Of a DNA stretch of 44,997 nucleotides, positions 37,901-44,971 are shown one piece after another. The notes beneath the pieces are model-generated. The model had not been told where the DNA came from. It made no database searches and saw only the letters and a list, made by a program, of their open reading frames with translations. Location of the stretch: contig CANHEA010000014.1 of NCBI GenBank assembly GCA_947459635.1, forward strand, positions 1 through 44,997, in the 5' to 3' direction. Source of the stretch: Flavobacteriaceae bacterium. GTDB taxonomy: Bacteria > Bacteroidota > Bacteroidia > Flavobacteriales > Flavobacteriaceae. Numbering within the stretch: position 1 is the stretch's first letter; each line of letters begins with the position of its first letter. The position numbers and the translations under genes are program-made.

Positions 37901-39276
37901 ACGTTAACTATATCGAAAACAAAGGTACAGTGCTTCCGGGCTTCTTACCAGGTCAAGGATTCTTTGGTTCAACGAAACCAACCCTTGGATTTATTTTCGG
38001 ATCACAAGCGGATATTCGTCAAGAGTCTGCGAGCAATGGGTGGTTGACTAATTATCAAGAATTCAATCAGAATTTTACACAGGTGACCAACAGAACACTG
38101 AACATTACTTCTAATATTGACTTATTTCCTGATTTCAAAATAGACCTAAATGCAGATCGTACTTACGTTAATAATTACTCTGAACAGTATGATGTAGATC
38201 CAACTTCTTTAGAATACAATTCAAGATCGCCTTATACTTTTGGGAATTATTCGATTTCTACCATTTTGATCAAAACTGCGTTTAGTCAAAGTGACGAAAA
38301 TTTTTCTGCCGCTTTTGATGACTTCCGCAATAACCGATTACTAGTTGCCAATCGACTAGCAGAGAGTTTTTACGCTGGCCTGCCAATTCCAAGATACGGC
38401 GAAGGAGCTTATACAATTCCAACAGATCCAAATGATGTTCGATATCCGCAAAGAGAACTGTACGCTGCCAATGTAGGATTTCCTGTTGGATTTGGTAAAA
38501 ACAACCAAGCGGTTCTGATTCCGTCATTCTTAGCAGCATATACCGGAAAGGATGCTTCTAGTTCATCCCTCAAAACATTTAGAGACATTCCGCTGCCTAA
38601 CTGGAATATTAAGTATACTGGTTTGATGCGATACAAGTTCTTTAAAGATACTTTCAAGAGATTTTCGATTCAGCATGGTTATAAAGCGACATACACAATT
38701 AATGCTTTTAGATCAAATTTCGAGTATGATAGAAATCCTGTCGGCACAGATGTAGGAGGAAATTACTACAATAAATTGTTGATTTCTAATATCAATTTAG
38801 TAGAGCAATTTAGTCCATTGGTGCGCTTCGATCTTGAAATGAAAAACTCCGTAAAGGTTTTGGCAGAAATGAAAAAAGACCGATCTATGTCGTTGAGTTT
38901 CGACAATAATTTACTTACTGAAGTAAAAGGAATTGAGTATATCGTGGGATTGGGTTACAGAATTAAGGATGTTATTTTCTCTTCTAAATTAGCAGATAAC
39001 CCAACGGGTATTATCAAAAGCGACATCAACTTAAAATTGGATGCCTCCTATAGAAATACCAAGACAATTGTGCGGTATTTGGATTACGATAACAATCAAT
39101 TGTCAGGAGGACAAAATGTTTGGTCCGCGCGTCTGACAGCAGATTATTCTTTTAGTAAGAACTTGACCGTAATTTTCTTTTATGATCATTCATTCTCTAA
39201 ACCGGTTATATCTACAGCGTTCCCAACGACGAATATTCGATCAGGATTTACACTGCGTTATAATTTTGGGAATTAA
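31957..39276 (+). CDS. sprA: SprA, outer-membrane translocon of the type IX secretion system
   Basis: Very large beta-barrel through which T9SS cargo crosses the outer membrane; also called Sov in Porphyromonas. Needed for gliding in Flavobacterium johnsoniae. The 2439-residue precursor has a signal peptide (about 1-30, ending CLSAKAQ). Recognisable SprA features include PRYYVNSGFFASIFGSNTIDVKPTGSVEVDLGVRHTKQDNPALSPQNRAQTNFDF near residues 125-180, GEATIYVDDFEGSQTNVDLRSPLSWALSSTP near 870, and the C-terminal barrel end SGFTLRYNFGN. No ATG precedes the signal peptide in frame, so the start is a TTG at 31957, three bases after ruvA. It would export the T9SS-tailed amylase and the DNRLRE protein of this window. 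Confidence 0.95.
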   Translation: MKTLLIKNIQTVLKISVFALVFLFCLSAKAQEQETDSIKPGYSSGNLQLPNPPSILDAYTYDPVTDRYIYTNSVDGFNINYPIILTPKEYEKLMLQESMRAYFKKKSDAIDGKKEGSEAAKKDLLPRYYVNSGFFASIFGSNTIDVKPTGSVEVDLGVRHTKQDNPALSPQNRAQTNFDFAQRISMSLMGKVGTRLKVTANYDTQSTFAFQNQIKLEYTPDEDDIIQKIEVGNVSLPLSSSLIRGAQSLFGVKAQLQFGKTTLTGIFSEQKSQTKTVTAQGGGTIQDFDLFGLEYDNDRHFFLSQYFRNKYDAALNKYPFINSRVQVTRLEVWITNRQNRVNVANNNQRNIIALQDLGEAQISGINDNEVVSVNPAPVGFFVNPIDSPADNKNNLYDPGLIDDSNNGAGLLNPNIREIATAGAGFNAVSPVEGLDFSKLENARKLNANEYTFNTQLGYLSLQQRLSNDEVLAVAYQYTVGDKVYQVGEFGNDGVDATQPGSVNPQTGQPETITTQALVLKMLKSNLSNVEKPVWNLMMKNIYQIPGAFQLEQQDFRFNILYSDPSPINYITPVAGTTFPANPTIDNRLTDTPLLKVFNVDKLNFNNDPQAGGDGFFDFIPGLTVDPQNGRLIFTTVEPFGRLIFDKLKDNPGQLYSDPNTYNENQRKYVFRSMYRRTQAQALQDGDKNKYQLRGKFKSSGGDGIPIGAFNVPRGSVVVTAGGRVLVEGIDYSVNYQAGRVQILDPSLQASNTPIQVSVENNSTFGQQTRRFMGFTVEHKISEKFTVGGTFLKMTERPLTQKSSFGQESVNNTIYGLNTNFSTEVPFFTRMVNKLPFMDTDVPSNISFRGEIAFLKPDTPKADQFQGEATIYVDDFEGSQTNVDLRSPLSWALSSTPLVDTDITKGETPSPYDFKGDLTTLEYGSKRAKLSWYTIDPIIYTRPGGISTDDISLNKSRRVFITELFPGTDIAPGQIQIVNTFDLTYYPSERGPYNNSTDFAAFPRTNFGGITRALNSTNFEQANVEFVQFWVMDPYVGHGALPSTSSNTGKIYFNLGSISEDILKDGRKQYENGLPEAGSNTLTISTVWGKVPSAQSLVYAFDTNQGNRSVQDIGLDGLTDAAESSIYTNYAGEADPAADNYVYFLQAGGGVVERYKNFNGTQGNSPVDVTDNNRGNSTIPDIEDINRDNTMDTVEAYYEYSVDIKPGLVVGDKFVTDVKSTIAATSGSSFGEDTPVRWIQYKIPVTEFERKIGGISDFTSVRFIRMFVTGFESEVTLRFGALDLVRGDWRRYTNSLDSVLPPNTDTNVADDPTIFEVQSLNILENSSRAPIRYVSPPGVVREQLFNNNTIINQNEQSLSLRVSGEQGLEITDARGVFKNVSVDMRQFKKLKMFLHAEALPSDPSLALQDNEMVGFIRFGNDFTENFYEVEVPLKVTAPGASTAELIWPAENEIDLPLELLTQLKILSRAVQLGPNEIFYKNENELDAARPNKLRLGVRGNPNFGLVRNLMVGIKNNTLDGKSPTGADLIDRPIRGEVWFNELRLAQMENSGGMAALVNIDTNLADFATISATGKKSTIGFGSLEQGPNERSREDVQQYNIVTNLSLGKLMPKKWRINLPFNYSIGEETITPEYDPFNQDIRLDQILDVTADGAERANIKDRAIDYTKRKSINFIGVKKERAPEQKQHIYDPENLTLSYSFNQVERHNFEIEKFVDQQVNTTADYTYAFQPKAVEPLKNNKFLKKSSYWKMLSDFNFNYLPSNISFSTSIIRQYNKQQFRQIDVEGIPLDPLFRRNYQFNYQYGFNYNLTKALKINYTASSNNIVRNYIDENNEPINSVTLYTDYWNPGEAFTRTQQFVVNYDLPINKLPFLSFVKSTYSYTGDYNWQRASLLLSDVEIDGVNYNLGNTVQNASSHKLNTAFNMDSFYKYIGLTKKTAKAPAKAVAPPKPGQKVVNTTAAAATTNNNLFVNGLIGVLTSIKTINVNYIENKGTVLPGFLPGQGFFGSTKPTLGFIFGSQADIRQESASNGWLTNYQEFNQNFTQVTNRTLNITSNIDLFPDFKIDLNADRTYVNNYSEQYDVDPTSLEYNSRSPYTFGNYSISTILIKTAFSQSDENFSAAFDDFRNNRLLVANRLAESFYAGLPIPRYGEGAYTIPTDPNDVRYPQRELYAANVGFPVGFGKNNQAVLIPSFLAAYTGKDASSSSLKTFRDIPLPNWNIKYTGLMRYKFFKDTFKRFSIQHGYKATYTINAFRSNFEYDRNPVGTDVGGNYYNKLLISNINLVEQFSPLVRFDLEMKNSVKVLAEMKKDRSMSLSFDNNLLTEVKGIEYIVGLGYRIKDVIFSSKLADNPTGIIKSDINLKLDASYRNTKTIVRYLDYDNNQLSGGQNVWSARLTADYSFSKNLTVIFFYDHSFSKPVISTAFPTTNIRSGFTLRYNFGN

Positions 39277-39310
39277 CATAACTTAATGTGGTTTGTCGCA
39301 ACCTAAATTT

Positions 39311-39318
39311 TATCTTTG
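39311..39318 (+). promoter_or_regulatory. Candidate -7 box for gcvH
   Basis: TATCTTTG is a full match to the -7 consensus and lies 25 bases before the gcvH ATG at 39344. A TTG at 39293-39295 is the closest -33 candidate, although the 15-base spacing is slightly short. It suggests gcvH is transcribed apart from sprA. Confidence 0.5.
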
Positions 39319-39343
39319 AACACAAAATAAATTAATAGTCAAA

Positions 39344-39724
39344 ATGAATATACCAGCAAACTTAAAATACACCAAGGACCACGAATGGGTGTCTATTGAC
39401 GGCGATATTGCCACTGTCGGAATCACTGATTTTGCGCAGAAAGAATTGGGAGATATCGTTTATGTCGAGGTGGAAACCTTAGATCAATCGCTCGGGAAAG
39501 ACGAAGTTTTTGGTACTGTAGAAGCAGTCAAAACAGTGTCGGATTTGTTTTTGCCATTGGCTGGAGAAATCATCGAGTTTAACGAAGATCTAGAAAGTAA
39601 TCCAGAAATGGTCAATAGCGATCCTTACGGCAAAGGTTGGATGGTTAAAGTGAAAGTTAGCGACGTGTCTGATATGAACGAATTACTTTCAAGTGACGAC
39701 TATAAAGCACTTATTGGAGCGTAA
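39344..39724 (+). CDS. gcvH: Glycine cleavage system H protein
   Basis: Lipoylated carrier that shuttles the aminomethyl group between the P, T and L proteins of glycine cleavage; cytoplasmic. The 126-residue protein has the standard H-protein sequence: [34 protein letters not shown] (about 9-42), then the lipoyl site in [16 protein letters not shown] with the modified Lys63, and the tail [22 protein letters not shown]. Length is normal. The other glycine cleavage genes are not in the window. It lies between sprA and the VanZ-like gene, an order found in other flavobacteria. The VanZ-like frame overlaps its 3' end by about 14-32 bases. Confidence 0.97.
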   Translation: MNIPANLKYTKDHEWVSIDGDIATVGITDFAQKELGDIVYVEVETLDQSLGKDEVFGTVEAVKTVSDLFLPLAGEIIEFNEDLESNPEMVNSDPYGKGWMVKVKVSDVSDMNELLSSDDYKALIGA

Positions 39725-40088
39725 GAACGGGTACTTGTATTTGGCTTGTCTTTGGACGCTATTTGTAGCCTATTTATGTTTGACAGATTTCAACAAGTTG
39801 CCCACTATAAAAATTAGCGGGATAGACAAGGGTGTTCACTTTGTATTGCATTTCTTTTTTACAGTGTTTTGGTATTTGCACCTTAGAACTGTAGAGACCA
39901 TAAAGTACAATCGAATATTTGTAGTCATCCTAGCGTCTGTAGTTTATGGTTCGCTTATTGAGGTGGGACAAGCGCTTTTTACAAGAACCCGAAAAGGAGA
40001 TGTTTTGGATGTGCTGTCGAATTCTGTCGGCACCGCCATGGCCTGTTTGGTGATATTCCTTGTAATCCGTTTTTCTAAAAAAGAGTAA
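39693..40088 (+). CDS. VanZ-like family membrane protein
   Basis: Small integral membrane protein, up to 131 residues, with about four helices and the VanZ-like core: [29 protein letters not shown], a middle helix [22 protein letters not shown], then [28 protein letters not shown]. The conserved DK..H and E..Q..RxxxxxDxxxNxxG residues are present. VanZ itself is tied to teicoplanin resistance, but these stand-alone relatives have no proven function. The start is uncertain: no ATG is available ahead of the first helix, leaving GTG at 39693 or TTG at 39711. Both lie inside the end of gcvH, giving a 32- or 14-base overlap and suggesting translational coupling. A terminator follows. Confidence 0.85.
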   Translation: MTTIKHLLERKNGYLYLACLWTLFVAYLCLTDFNKLPTIKISGIDKGVHFVLHFFFTVFWYLHLRTVETIKYNRIFVVILASVVYGSLIEVGQALFTRTRKGDVLDVLSNSVGTAMACLVIFLVIRFSKKE

Positions 40089-40111
40089 ATTGAATTAATT
40101 CGATAAATATG

Positions 40112-40135
40112 ATCCCGCATCCGTGGGATTTTTTT
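40112..40135 (+). terminator. Intrinsic terminator after gcvH-vanZ
   Basis: ATCCC (40112-40116) pairs with GGGAT (40125-40129) over an 8-base loop and is followed by a T run through 40135. The stem is short but the T tract is good. It ends 11 bases before the deoC ATG. Confidence 0.6.
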
Positions 40136-40146
40136 ATTTTTATACC

Positions 40147-40890
40147 ATGAACATAAAACAATATCTTGATTCTACTTATCTGAAGACCGCTGAACAAGCA
40201 GGAGTTTCGGAACTCGAAAATACAGCCATCGCTAGGAAATTTATTCAGGAAGCCATTGATGAGCAGTTTAAACTGATCATGATACGTCCGGATAAAGTTA
40301 CGATGGCGAAGAAAATGATTCTTGAGGCCAATTCAAAAGTAACGATAGGCACTGTAATCGACTTTCCACAAGGAAAATCATCTTGCAAAAGTAAAATGAA
40401 AGAAGCTCAAAAAGCGATTGAGGATGGCGCTGACGATCTGGATTTTGTTTGTAACTACGAAGCCTTTAAAAAAGGAAAATTTGAAGTGGTTAAAGAAGAG
40501 ATTCTGCTATGCACAAAATTGGGGCTTGATCACCATAAGATTGTCAAATGGATCATAGAAGTAGCTGCACTTAATCACAATGAAATCATTCGACTTTCAA
40601 CATTCATAAAGAACTGCATCATTACCCATTTTAAAGAAGAATGCTACCATTCTGTTTTTGTGAAGTCATCTACAGGTTTTTACAAAACGACGGACAATTT
40701 GCCTAATGGCGCAACTGTAGAAACCATTATTCTCATGTTAGAAAACGCTTCGCCTTTGCCAATCAAAGCTGCCGGTGGTGTTAGAACTTATGAGGAGGCA
40801 GTTGCAATGATTCAACTGGGTGTAAAAAGGATTGGAACTTCTGGCGCGAAAGCAATTGCAGATGGCCAGGTGGCTGATTCACATTACTAA
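40147..40890 (+). CDS. deoC: Deoxyribose-phosphate aldolase
   Basis: Cleaves 2-deoxyribose 5-phosphate to glyceraldehyde 3-phosphate and acetaldehyde in deoxynucleoside catabolism; cytoplasmic class I aldolase. The 247-residue TIM barrel begins MNIKQYLDSTYLK. The Schiff-base lysine lies in SVFVKSSTGFYKT (Lys173) and the second active-site lysine in PIKAAGGVRTYEEA (Lys207), with the early barrel segment IGTVIDFPQGKSS and DDLDFVCNY. The frame is open eight codons upstream to a GTG, but that lies inside the terminator stem, so the ATG at 40147 is chosen. The remB gene follows 18 bases later, so the two probably share a transcript. Confidence 0.95.
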   Translation: MNIKQYLDSTYLKTAEQAGVSELENTAIARKFIQEAIDEQFKLIMIRPDKVTMAKKMILEANSKVTIGTVIDFPQGKSSCKSKMKEAQKAIEDGADDLDFVCNYEAFKKGKFEVVKEEILLCTKLGLDHHKIVKWIIEVAALNHNEIIRLSTFIKNCIITHFKEECYHSVFVKSSTGFYKTTDNLPNGATVETIILMLENASPLPIKAAGGVRTYEEAVAMIQLGVKRIGTSGAKAIADGQVADSHY

Positions 40891-40908
40891 ATATTATAGA
40901 AATCACCA

Positions 40909-43041
40909 ATGAAAAAAATATTTTGTTTGCTTTTGATAAGTATATCCTTATGGAAACTGTCTGCTCAAGAAGTCAGTCAAACTTTGCAGCGACCACCCAC
41001 TTTCCCCAGTTGTAAGAGCACTGTGGCTCAGGATCTAGAAAATTGTTTTAACCGTCAAGTGCAGGATTTTGTATTTCACAATTTTCAAGTGCCTAATGAA
41101 CTAAAGCAAGCAAGTTACGCTGGAAGTATCATTGTCGTTTTTGAAGTTACTAAAGAAGGTGCATTTAGAACCTTGTACGTAGACAGTAGTGAGGAGCAAT
41201 TGGTGCAGGAAGCACGCCGCGTTTTTTCACAATTTCCTAAGATAGAACCCGCGAGCTACAAGGGAAATCCAACGTATGCAAAATTTACGATTAAATTTGC
41301 GATTCCACTGCAAAGTGTTGAAGAGATCGAAGCCGAGGCTGAAAGGCAAAGAATTTTGGACGCACAGAATTTTACTAAAAACAGCGATAAAGAATTGTCG
41401 GAATATGATCAGGTAGCTTATCATAAATTTAATAATCCGAAGTACAATAGCAATTTGGGAATTCCATTTTCACACAGTTATTATGCGCAATTTGATGATG
41501 CTATCAATCAAGTTGGCGCAAATAACCACACCGCCATAAAACCATATACTTATAGTGAGGTCGCAAAATATTATGACTTCAATAAAGTAAATGATGACCT
41601 GAAATTTAACAAGAATGGATGGTGGGGTCGAAAATTGTGGAATGAAAATATGGCAGAAATCCAAGGCGATGGCTATTGGTTTGCCGTCAATCCGATTTTT
41701 GATTTGCAAATGGGTAAGAGCAGTCCGTCGGTTGCCAAATATACTTACATCAATACAAGGGGAATACAAGTAACAGGCGGACTCGGACGTCAAGTGACCT
41801 TTAGTACCACCATTTTTGAAAGTCAAGGTAGATTTGCTGACTATTTTAATCAATATGCAGAATCGATTAGGCCATACGCAGCAAACTCGGATCAAGGAGA
41901 TCCAGCGGTAATTCCAGGAATAGGCATCGCCAAACGCTTTAAAAAAGATGCTTATGATATGTCGATGGCGGAGGCTTACATAACTTACACACCTAGTAAA
42001 ATATTTACTTTTCAAGCCGGATATGGTAGAAATTTTATTGGTGACGGTTATCGCTCGTTGATTACTACTGATGGTGTTAGTCCATATCCTTTTTTTAAAA
42101 TTAACACGAGTTTCTGGAAGATTAAGTATACCAACACTTATATGTTTTTGAAGGATATTCGACAAGAAGCGATTGATGAAAAGACCTATGCAACTAAATA
42201 TATGGCGAATCATTATTTGAGTTGGAATGCTTCAAAAAGATTGAATATTGGTTTATTCGAGTCGGTGATTTGGGCCAATACTAACGGCCGTGGTTTTGAC
42301 ATGAGTTTTTTCAATCCGATAGTTTTTTATCGTTCGGTCGAATTTGCATCTTCTGCCAAAACAGGAAATGCTTTGTTGGGTTTGACCTACAAATACAAGT
42401 GGAACAACCAATTTAATTTTTACGGACAGTTTTTGTTGGATGAATTTTCATTAGAAGAAGTCAAGAAAGCCGACGGAAGTTGGAAAAATAAATACGGTTA
42501 CCAATTGGGCGTGAAGTATTTCAACGCTTTCAATGTGAAAAACTTGTTGCTGCAAGTGGAATATAATCATGTTCGACCATATGTGTATTCTCATAGCGAT
42601 CCGCTTACGAATTACGGACATGCAAATCAATCTGTTGGGCATCAGTGGGGTGGTAATTTTAGAGAAGCCATTTTTATGGCACGTTACCATCACGGACGGT
42701 ATTTTGCCGATGCGAAGTTCACGTATGGTATTCGTGGATTGGATTTTAACACCGCAGAAGACTCCTACAACTACGGAGGTAATATTTACTTAAATTACAA
42801 TGAAGCCAGACCTTTTGATCGCAACGTCAGTGTTGGTCAAGGAAACAAAACTACGGTGGCTATTGCTGATGTTCAAGCGGGTTATTTGATTAATCCACAA
42901 ACGAATTTGAAATTATTTGGAAGTTTTATCTATCGAAATTTTGATCCGACAAAAGAAACATTAACGGCCTTTAAACAAAGCAGCACATGGGTTTCGTTGG
43001 GATTGCGATGTGATATTTTCAATTGGTATTTTGATTACTAG
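40909..43041 (+). CDS. remB: RemB-like gliding-motility outer-membrane protein
   Basis: Predicted outer-membrane beta-barrel protein of 710 residues. F. johnsoniae RemB is needed for full gliding and lies near sprA in the same order seen here, which supports the name. The signal peptide is about 1-19 (ending LSAQ). Residues about 60-135 form a TonB C-terminal-like domain (VPNELKQASYAGSIIVVFEVTKEGAFRTLYV...KFTIKFAIPL), followed by a Glu/Ala-rich linker. The barrel part (about 235-710) includes FQAGYGRNFIGDGYRSL (about 368-384), reminiscent of Wzi/capsule-assembly barrels, and ends FDY. The name is an assignment from protein character plus gene order. The role of the TonB-like domain is not known. 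Confidence 0.75.
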   Translation: MKKIFCLLLISISLWKLSAQEVSQTLQRPPTFPSCKSTVAQDLENCFNRQVQDFVFHNFQVPNELKQASYAGSIIVVFEVTKEGAFRTLYVDSSEEQLVQEARRVFSQFPKIEPASYKGNPTYAKFTIKFAIPLQSVEEIEAEAERQRILDAQNFTKNSDKELSEYDQVAYHKFNNPKYNSNLGIPFSHSYYAQFDDAINQVGANNHTAIKPYTYSEVAKYYDFNKVNDDLKFNKNGWWGRKLWNENMAEIQGDGYWFAVNPIFDLQMGKSSPSVAKYTYINTRGIQVTGGLGRQVTFSTTIFESQGRFADYFNQYAESIRPYAANSDQGDPAVIPGIGIAKRFKKDAYDMSMAEAYITYTPSKIFTFQAGYGRNFIGDGYRSLITTDGVSPYPFFKINTSFWKIKYTNTYMFLKDIRQEAIDEKTYATKYMANHYLSWNASKRLNIGLFESVIWANTNGRGFDMSFFNPIVFYRSVEFASSAKTGNALLGLTYKYKWNNQFNFYGQFLLDEFSLEEVKKADGSWKNKYGYQLGVKYFNAFNVKNLLLQVEYNHVRPYVYSHSDPLTNYGHANQSVGHQWGGNFREAIFMARYHHGRYFADAKFTYGIRGLDFNTAEDSYNYGGNIYLNYNEARPFDRNVSVGQGNKTTVAIADVQAGYLINPQTNLKLFGSFIYRNFDPTKETLTAFKQSSTWVSLGLRCDIFNWYFDY

Positions 43042-43043
43042 AC

Positions 43044-43098
43044 TATTGGATTGTAAGATCTTAAGATTGTAGGATTTTAAGATTTTAAGATTGTGATT
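43044..43098. repeat. Degenerate 8-9-bp tandem repeat after remB
   Basis: Successive units resembling TAAGATTT or TAAGATTG (TAAGATC, TTAAGATTG, TAGGATTT, TAAGATTT, TAAGATTG) follow the remB stop by a few bases. An 11-bp stretch at 43056-43066 (AGATCTTAAGA) recurs in inverted form at 43135-43145. Low-complexity repeat of unknown role. It might fold in the 3' end of the remB message. Confidence 0.6.
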
Positions 43099-43145
43099 TG
43101 ATACGAGTCAATCCATTGTCTTACGGTCTTGTCGTCTTAAGATCT

Positions 43146-43250
43146 ATTCCCTAGCCCTGATGATTTGATATTAAGAGGAGGAAGCCCAGTGGACTTCAGG
43201 TATTTTCATAACTCTCTTTATTATAATCAATTTTAATATGTAAAAGATAG
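43146..43250. other. Intergenic DNA with a partial copy of the 43.25-kb element
   Basis: CCTAGCCCTGATG at 43150-43162 repeats the start of the folded element at 43252-43264. It is followed by unrelated sequence containing an imperfect hairpin (43181-43197, GAAGCCC against GGACTTC with one mismatch). No coding frame or promoter is evident. Confidence 0.45.
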
Positions 43251-43340
43251 TCCTAGCCCTGATGGTAGTGACATCCTTTTGTGCCGGCGTTCGGCACAAA
43301 AGATAGAACGGACAGCAGGATTAAGCTCCTAAAAAAACCT
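43251..43340. repeat. Structured intergenic element with a perfect 11-bp hairpin
   Basis: About 90 bases with a recognisable order: CCTAGCCCTGATG (43252-43264), a perfect 11-bp stem CTTTTGTGCCG/CGGCACAAAAG (43276-43286 and 43292-43302, five-base loop), then GGACAGCAGGATTAAGCTCC. To my recollection, very similar elements recur between genes in many flavobacterial genomes. Whether this is a transcribed RNA (a family such as Flavo-1 is one candidate) or a mobile repeat cannot be decided here. The transcribed strand is not known. It sits between remB and ctaB. Confidence 0.55.
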
Positions 43341-43373
43341 ACATCTTAACCGTATTTTTTGTGAGTTGTTTTT

Positions 43374-43404
43374 TTGTCAAATCCCTTTTGTTAAAGTACA
43401 TTTG
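43374..43404 (+). promoter_or_regulatory. Promoter of ctaB
   Basis: TTG at 43374-43376, 20 bases of spacer, then TACATTTG at 43397-43404. This fits both halves of the Bacteroidota housekeeping consensus (TTG, 17-23 bases, TAnnTTTG) and is the best two-part promoter in the window. Transcription should start near 43411. Confidence 0.65.
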
Positions 43405-43436
43405 CACCAGTTTTGAAAAATACCAATCCATAGGCT

Positions 43437-44339
43437 TTGAACGCAACAGCAAATACGCTTTCTATCAAATCGATGACCACTGATTTTCTTGAAATCACTA
43501 AGGCAAGGCTTGCCGTGAGTGTGGTTTTTTCGTCGTTGGCTGGATTTATGTTGGGCGTTGATGCTTTTGGAGTGGGCAGTTGGCTGATTCTACTTAAATT
43601 GGCGATTGGAGGCTATGGAATGGTTGGCGCGTCGAATGCATTCAATCAGGTTATTGAGAAAGATTTGGATGCTTTGATGGATCGTACTAAAAACCGACCC
43701 GTTCCTGCAGGCAGAATGAAACCTAATACGGCCTTGGTTATTGCAGGATTGTTGACTTTGATGGGCATTGCGATTTTGTATTCTATTAATCCAAAGACTG
43801 CGATGTTTGGTGCTATTTCCATTTTCTTATATACGAGTGTTTATACGCCTTTGAAAACCATGACGCCTTTGTCTGTATTTGTGGGTGCGTTTCCTGGTGC
43901 GATTCCATTTATGTTAGGATGGGTGGCTGCTACAGGCAGTTTTGGAATAGAAGCGGGAACCTTATTTTTGATTCAGTTCTTCTGGCAGTTTCCACACTTT
44001 TGGGCGATTGGATGGTTTTTGTATGAAGACTATGAAAAAGCGGGATTTTTTATGTTGCCTTCGGGTAAGAAAGACAAGTCGACGGCTTTGCAAATTATTT
44101 TATATACGGTTTGGTTGATTATTGCTTCTTTGCTTCCTGTTTTGGGATTTACGGGTAATTTTCATATCGGGACGGTGGCGGCGGTCATTGTATTTTTGTT
44201 GGGATTATGGATGTTGTTTTATGCCGTAAAACTTTATCAAACTCGAACGGCAAAAGCTGCGCGAACACTCATGTTGGTTAGTGTTTCGTATATTACGTTG
44301 TTGCAGATTATTTATATAATTGACAAATTTTTACGATAA
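43437..44339 (+). CDS. ctaB: Protoheme IX farnesyltransferase (heme O synthase)
   Basis: Adds a farnesyl group to protoheme to make heme O for cytochrome oxidases; UbiA-superfamily membrane enzyme (CyoE/CtaB/COX10). The protein of up to 300 residues has seven to nine helices. The prenyl-diphosphate motif is in ASNAFNQVIEKDLDALMDRTKNRPVPAGRM (about 65-93, with Asp78 and Asp82). The second conserved block is FPHFWAIGWFLYEDYEKAGFFML. The start is uncertain: TTG at 43437 gives 300 residues, while ATG at 43473 gives 288 and still keeps all conserved parts. Its stop overlaps the next ATG by one base (TAATG), so the two genes are coupled. The oxidase-assembly context agrees. Confidence 0.93.
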   Translation: MNATANTLSIKSMTTDFLEITKARLAVSVVFSSLAGFMLGVDAFGVGSWLILLKLAIGGYGMVGASNAFNQVIEKDLDALMDRTKNRPVPAGRMKPNTALVIAGLLTLMGIAILYSINPKTAMFGAISIFLYTSVYTPLKTMTPLSVFVGAFPGAIPFMLGWVAATGSFGIEAGTLFLIQFFWQFPHFWAIGWFLYEDYEKAGFFMLPSGKKDKSTALQIILYTVWLIIASLLPVLGFTGNFHIGTVAAVIVFLLGLWMLFYAVKLYQTRTAKAARTLMLVSVSYITLLQIIYIIDKFLR

Positions 44340-44929
44340 TGAATTCAGATAAAATGACAAGAGAAGAAGAAAAGGCAAGAAGCGATAGGTCGTATAAGTT
44401 ATTGCTGTTATTTGCTATGGTGAGTATGACCATGATGTTCGCGGGTCTAACGAGTGCTTTTGTGGTGAGTAAGTCGAGGGCTGATTGGTTGAAAGACTTC
44501 CATATGCCGACTGCATTCTTTATTAGTACGCTGGTAATTATCACTTGCAGCCTTACTTTTCATATGGCAAAGAAATCGATACAGAAAGACAATAAAAGCG
44601 CCACTACTTCATATCTTTTAGGTACATTAGCGCTCGGAATATTGTTCGTGATTTTGCAGTTTGTTGGCTTTAGACAAATCGTTGAAGCGGGATATTATTT
44701 TACGGGAAGCGCTAGTTCTATTACCACTACATTTCTGTATGTGGTAACACTGACACATATGGCGCATCTTTTCGGCGGATTAATTTCGCTTTTAATTATA
44801 ATTTATAATCATTTTAAACAAAAATACAATTCTACTCAAACCCTTGGAATAGAGCTAGGTGCGATGTATTGGCATTTCTTGGATTTATTGTGGGTTTATT
44901 TGTTTTTGTTTTTATATTTCTTTAAATAA
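44339..44929 (+). CDS. Cytochrome c oxidase subunit III-type protein
   Basis: Heme-copper oxidase subunit III family, 196 residues, inner membrane. Five hydrophobic helices are visible (about 20-45, 58-75, 90-112, 127-155 and 170-195). Typical family residues are in TLTHMAHLFGGLISLLIIIYN and the closing LGAMYWHFLDLLWVYLFLFLYFFK, which matches the subunit III ending. A charged start (MNSDKMTREEEKARSDRSYK) leads into helix 1. Flavobacteria often carry two subunit III-type genes side by side after ctaB; this is the first, and another begins at 44972. The family is clear, but which oxidase complex each subunit joins is inferred from context. Confidence 0.88.
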   Translation: MNSDKMTREEEKARSDRSYKLLLLFAMVSMTMMFAGLTSAFVVSKSRADWLKDFHMPTAFFISTLVIITCSLTFHMAKKSIQKDNKSATTSYLLGTLALGILFVILQFVGFRQIVEAGYYFTGSASSITTTFLYVVTLTHMAHLFGGLISLLIIIYNHFKQKYNSTQTLGIELGAMYWHFLDLLWVYLFLFLYFFK

Positions 44930-44939
44930 GAAAAAAATG

Positions 44940-44947
44940 TAAATTTG
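44940..44947 (+). promoter_or_regulatory. Candidate -7 box ahead of the last gene
   Basis: TAAATTTG, a full -7 match, 24 bases before the ATG at 44972. It may give the second subunit III gene its own promoter in addition to read-through from ctaB. Confidence 0.35.
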
Positions 44948-44971
44948 GGAACTTTTTAACGATTAACTTTT

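Noticed and set aside
41470..42213. Open frame of 247 codons on the minus strand inside remB
   Set aside because: It lies fully antisense to a convincing outer-membrane protein, and its translation has no domain pattern, no signal and an odd composition.
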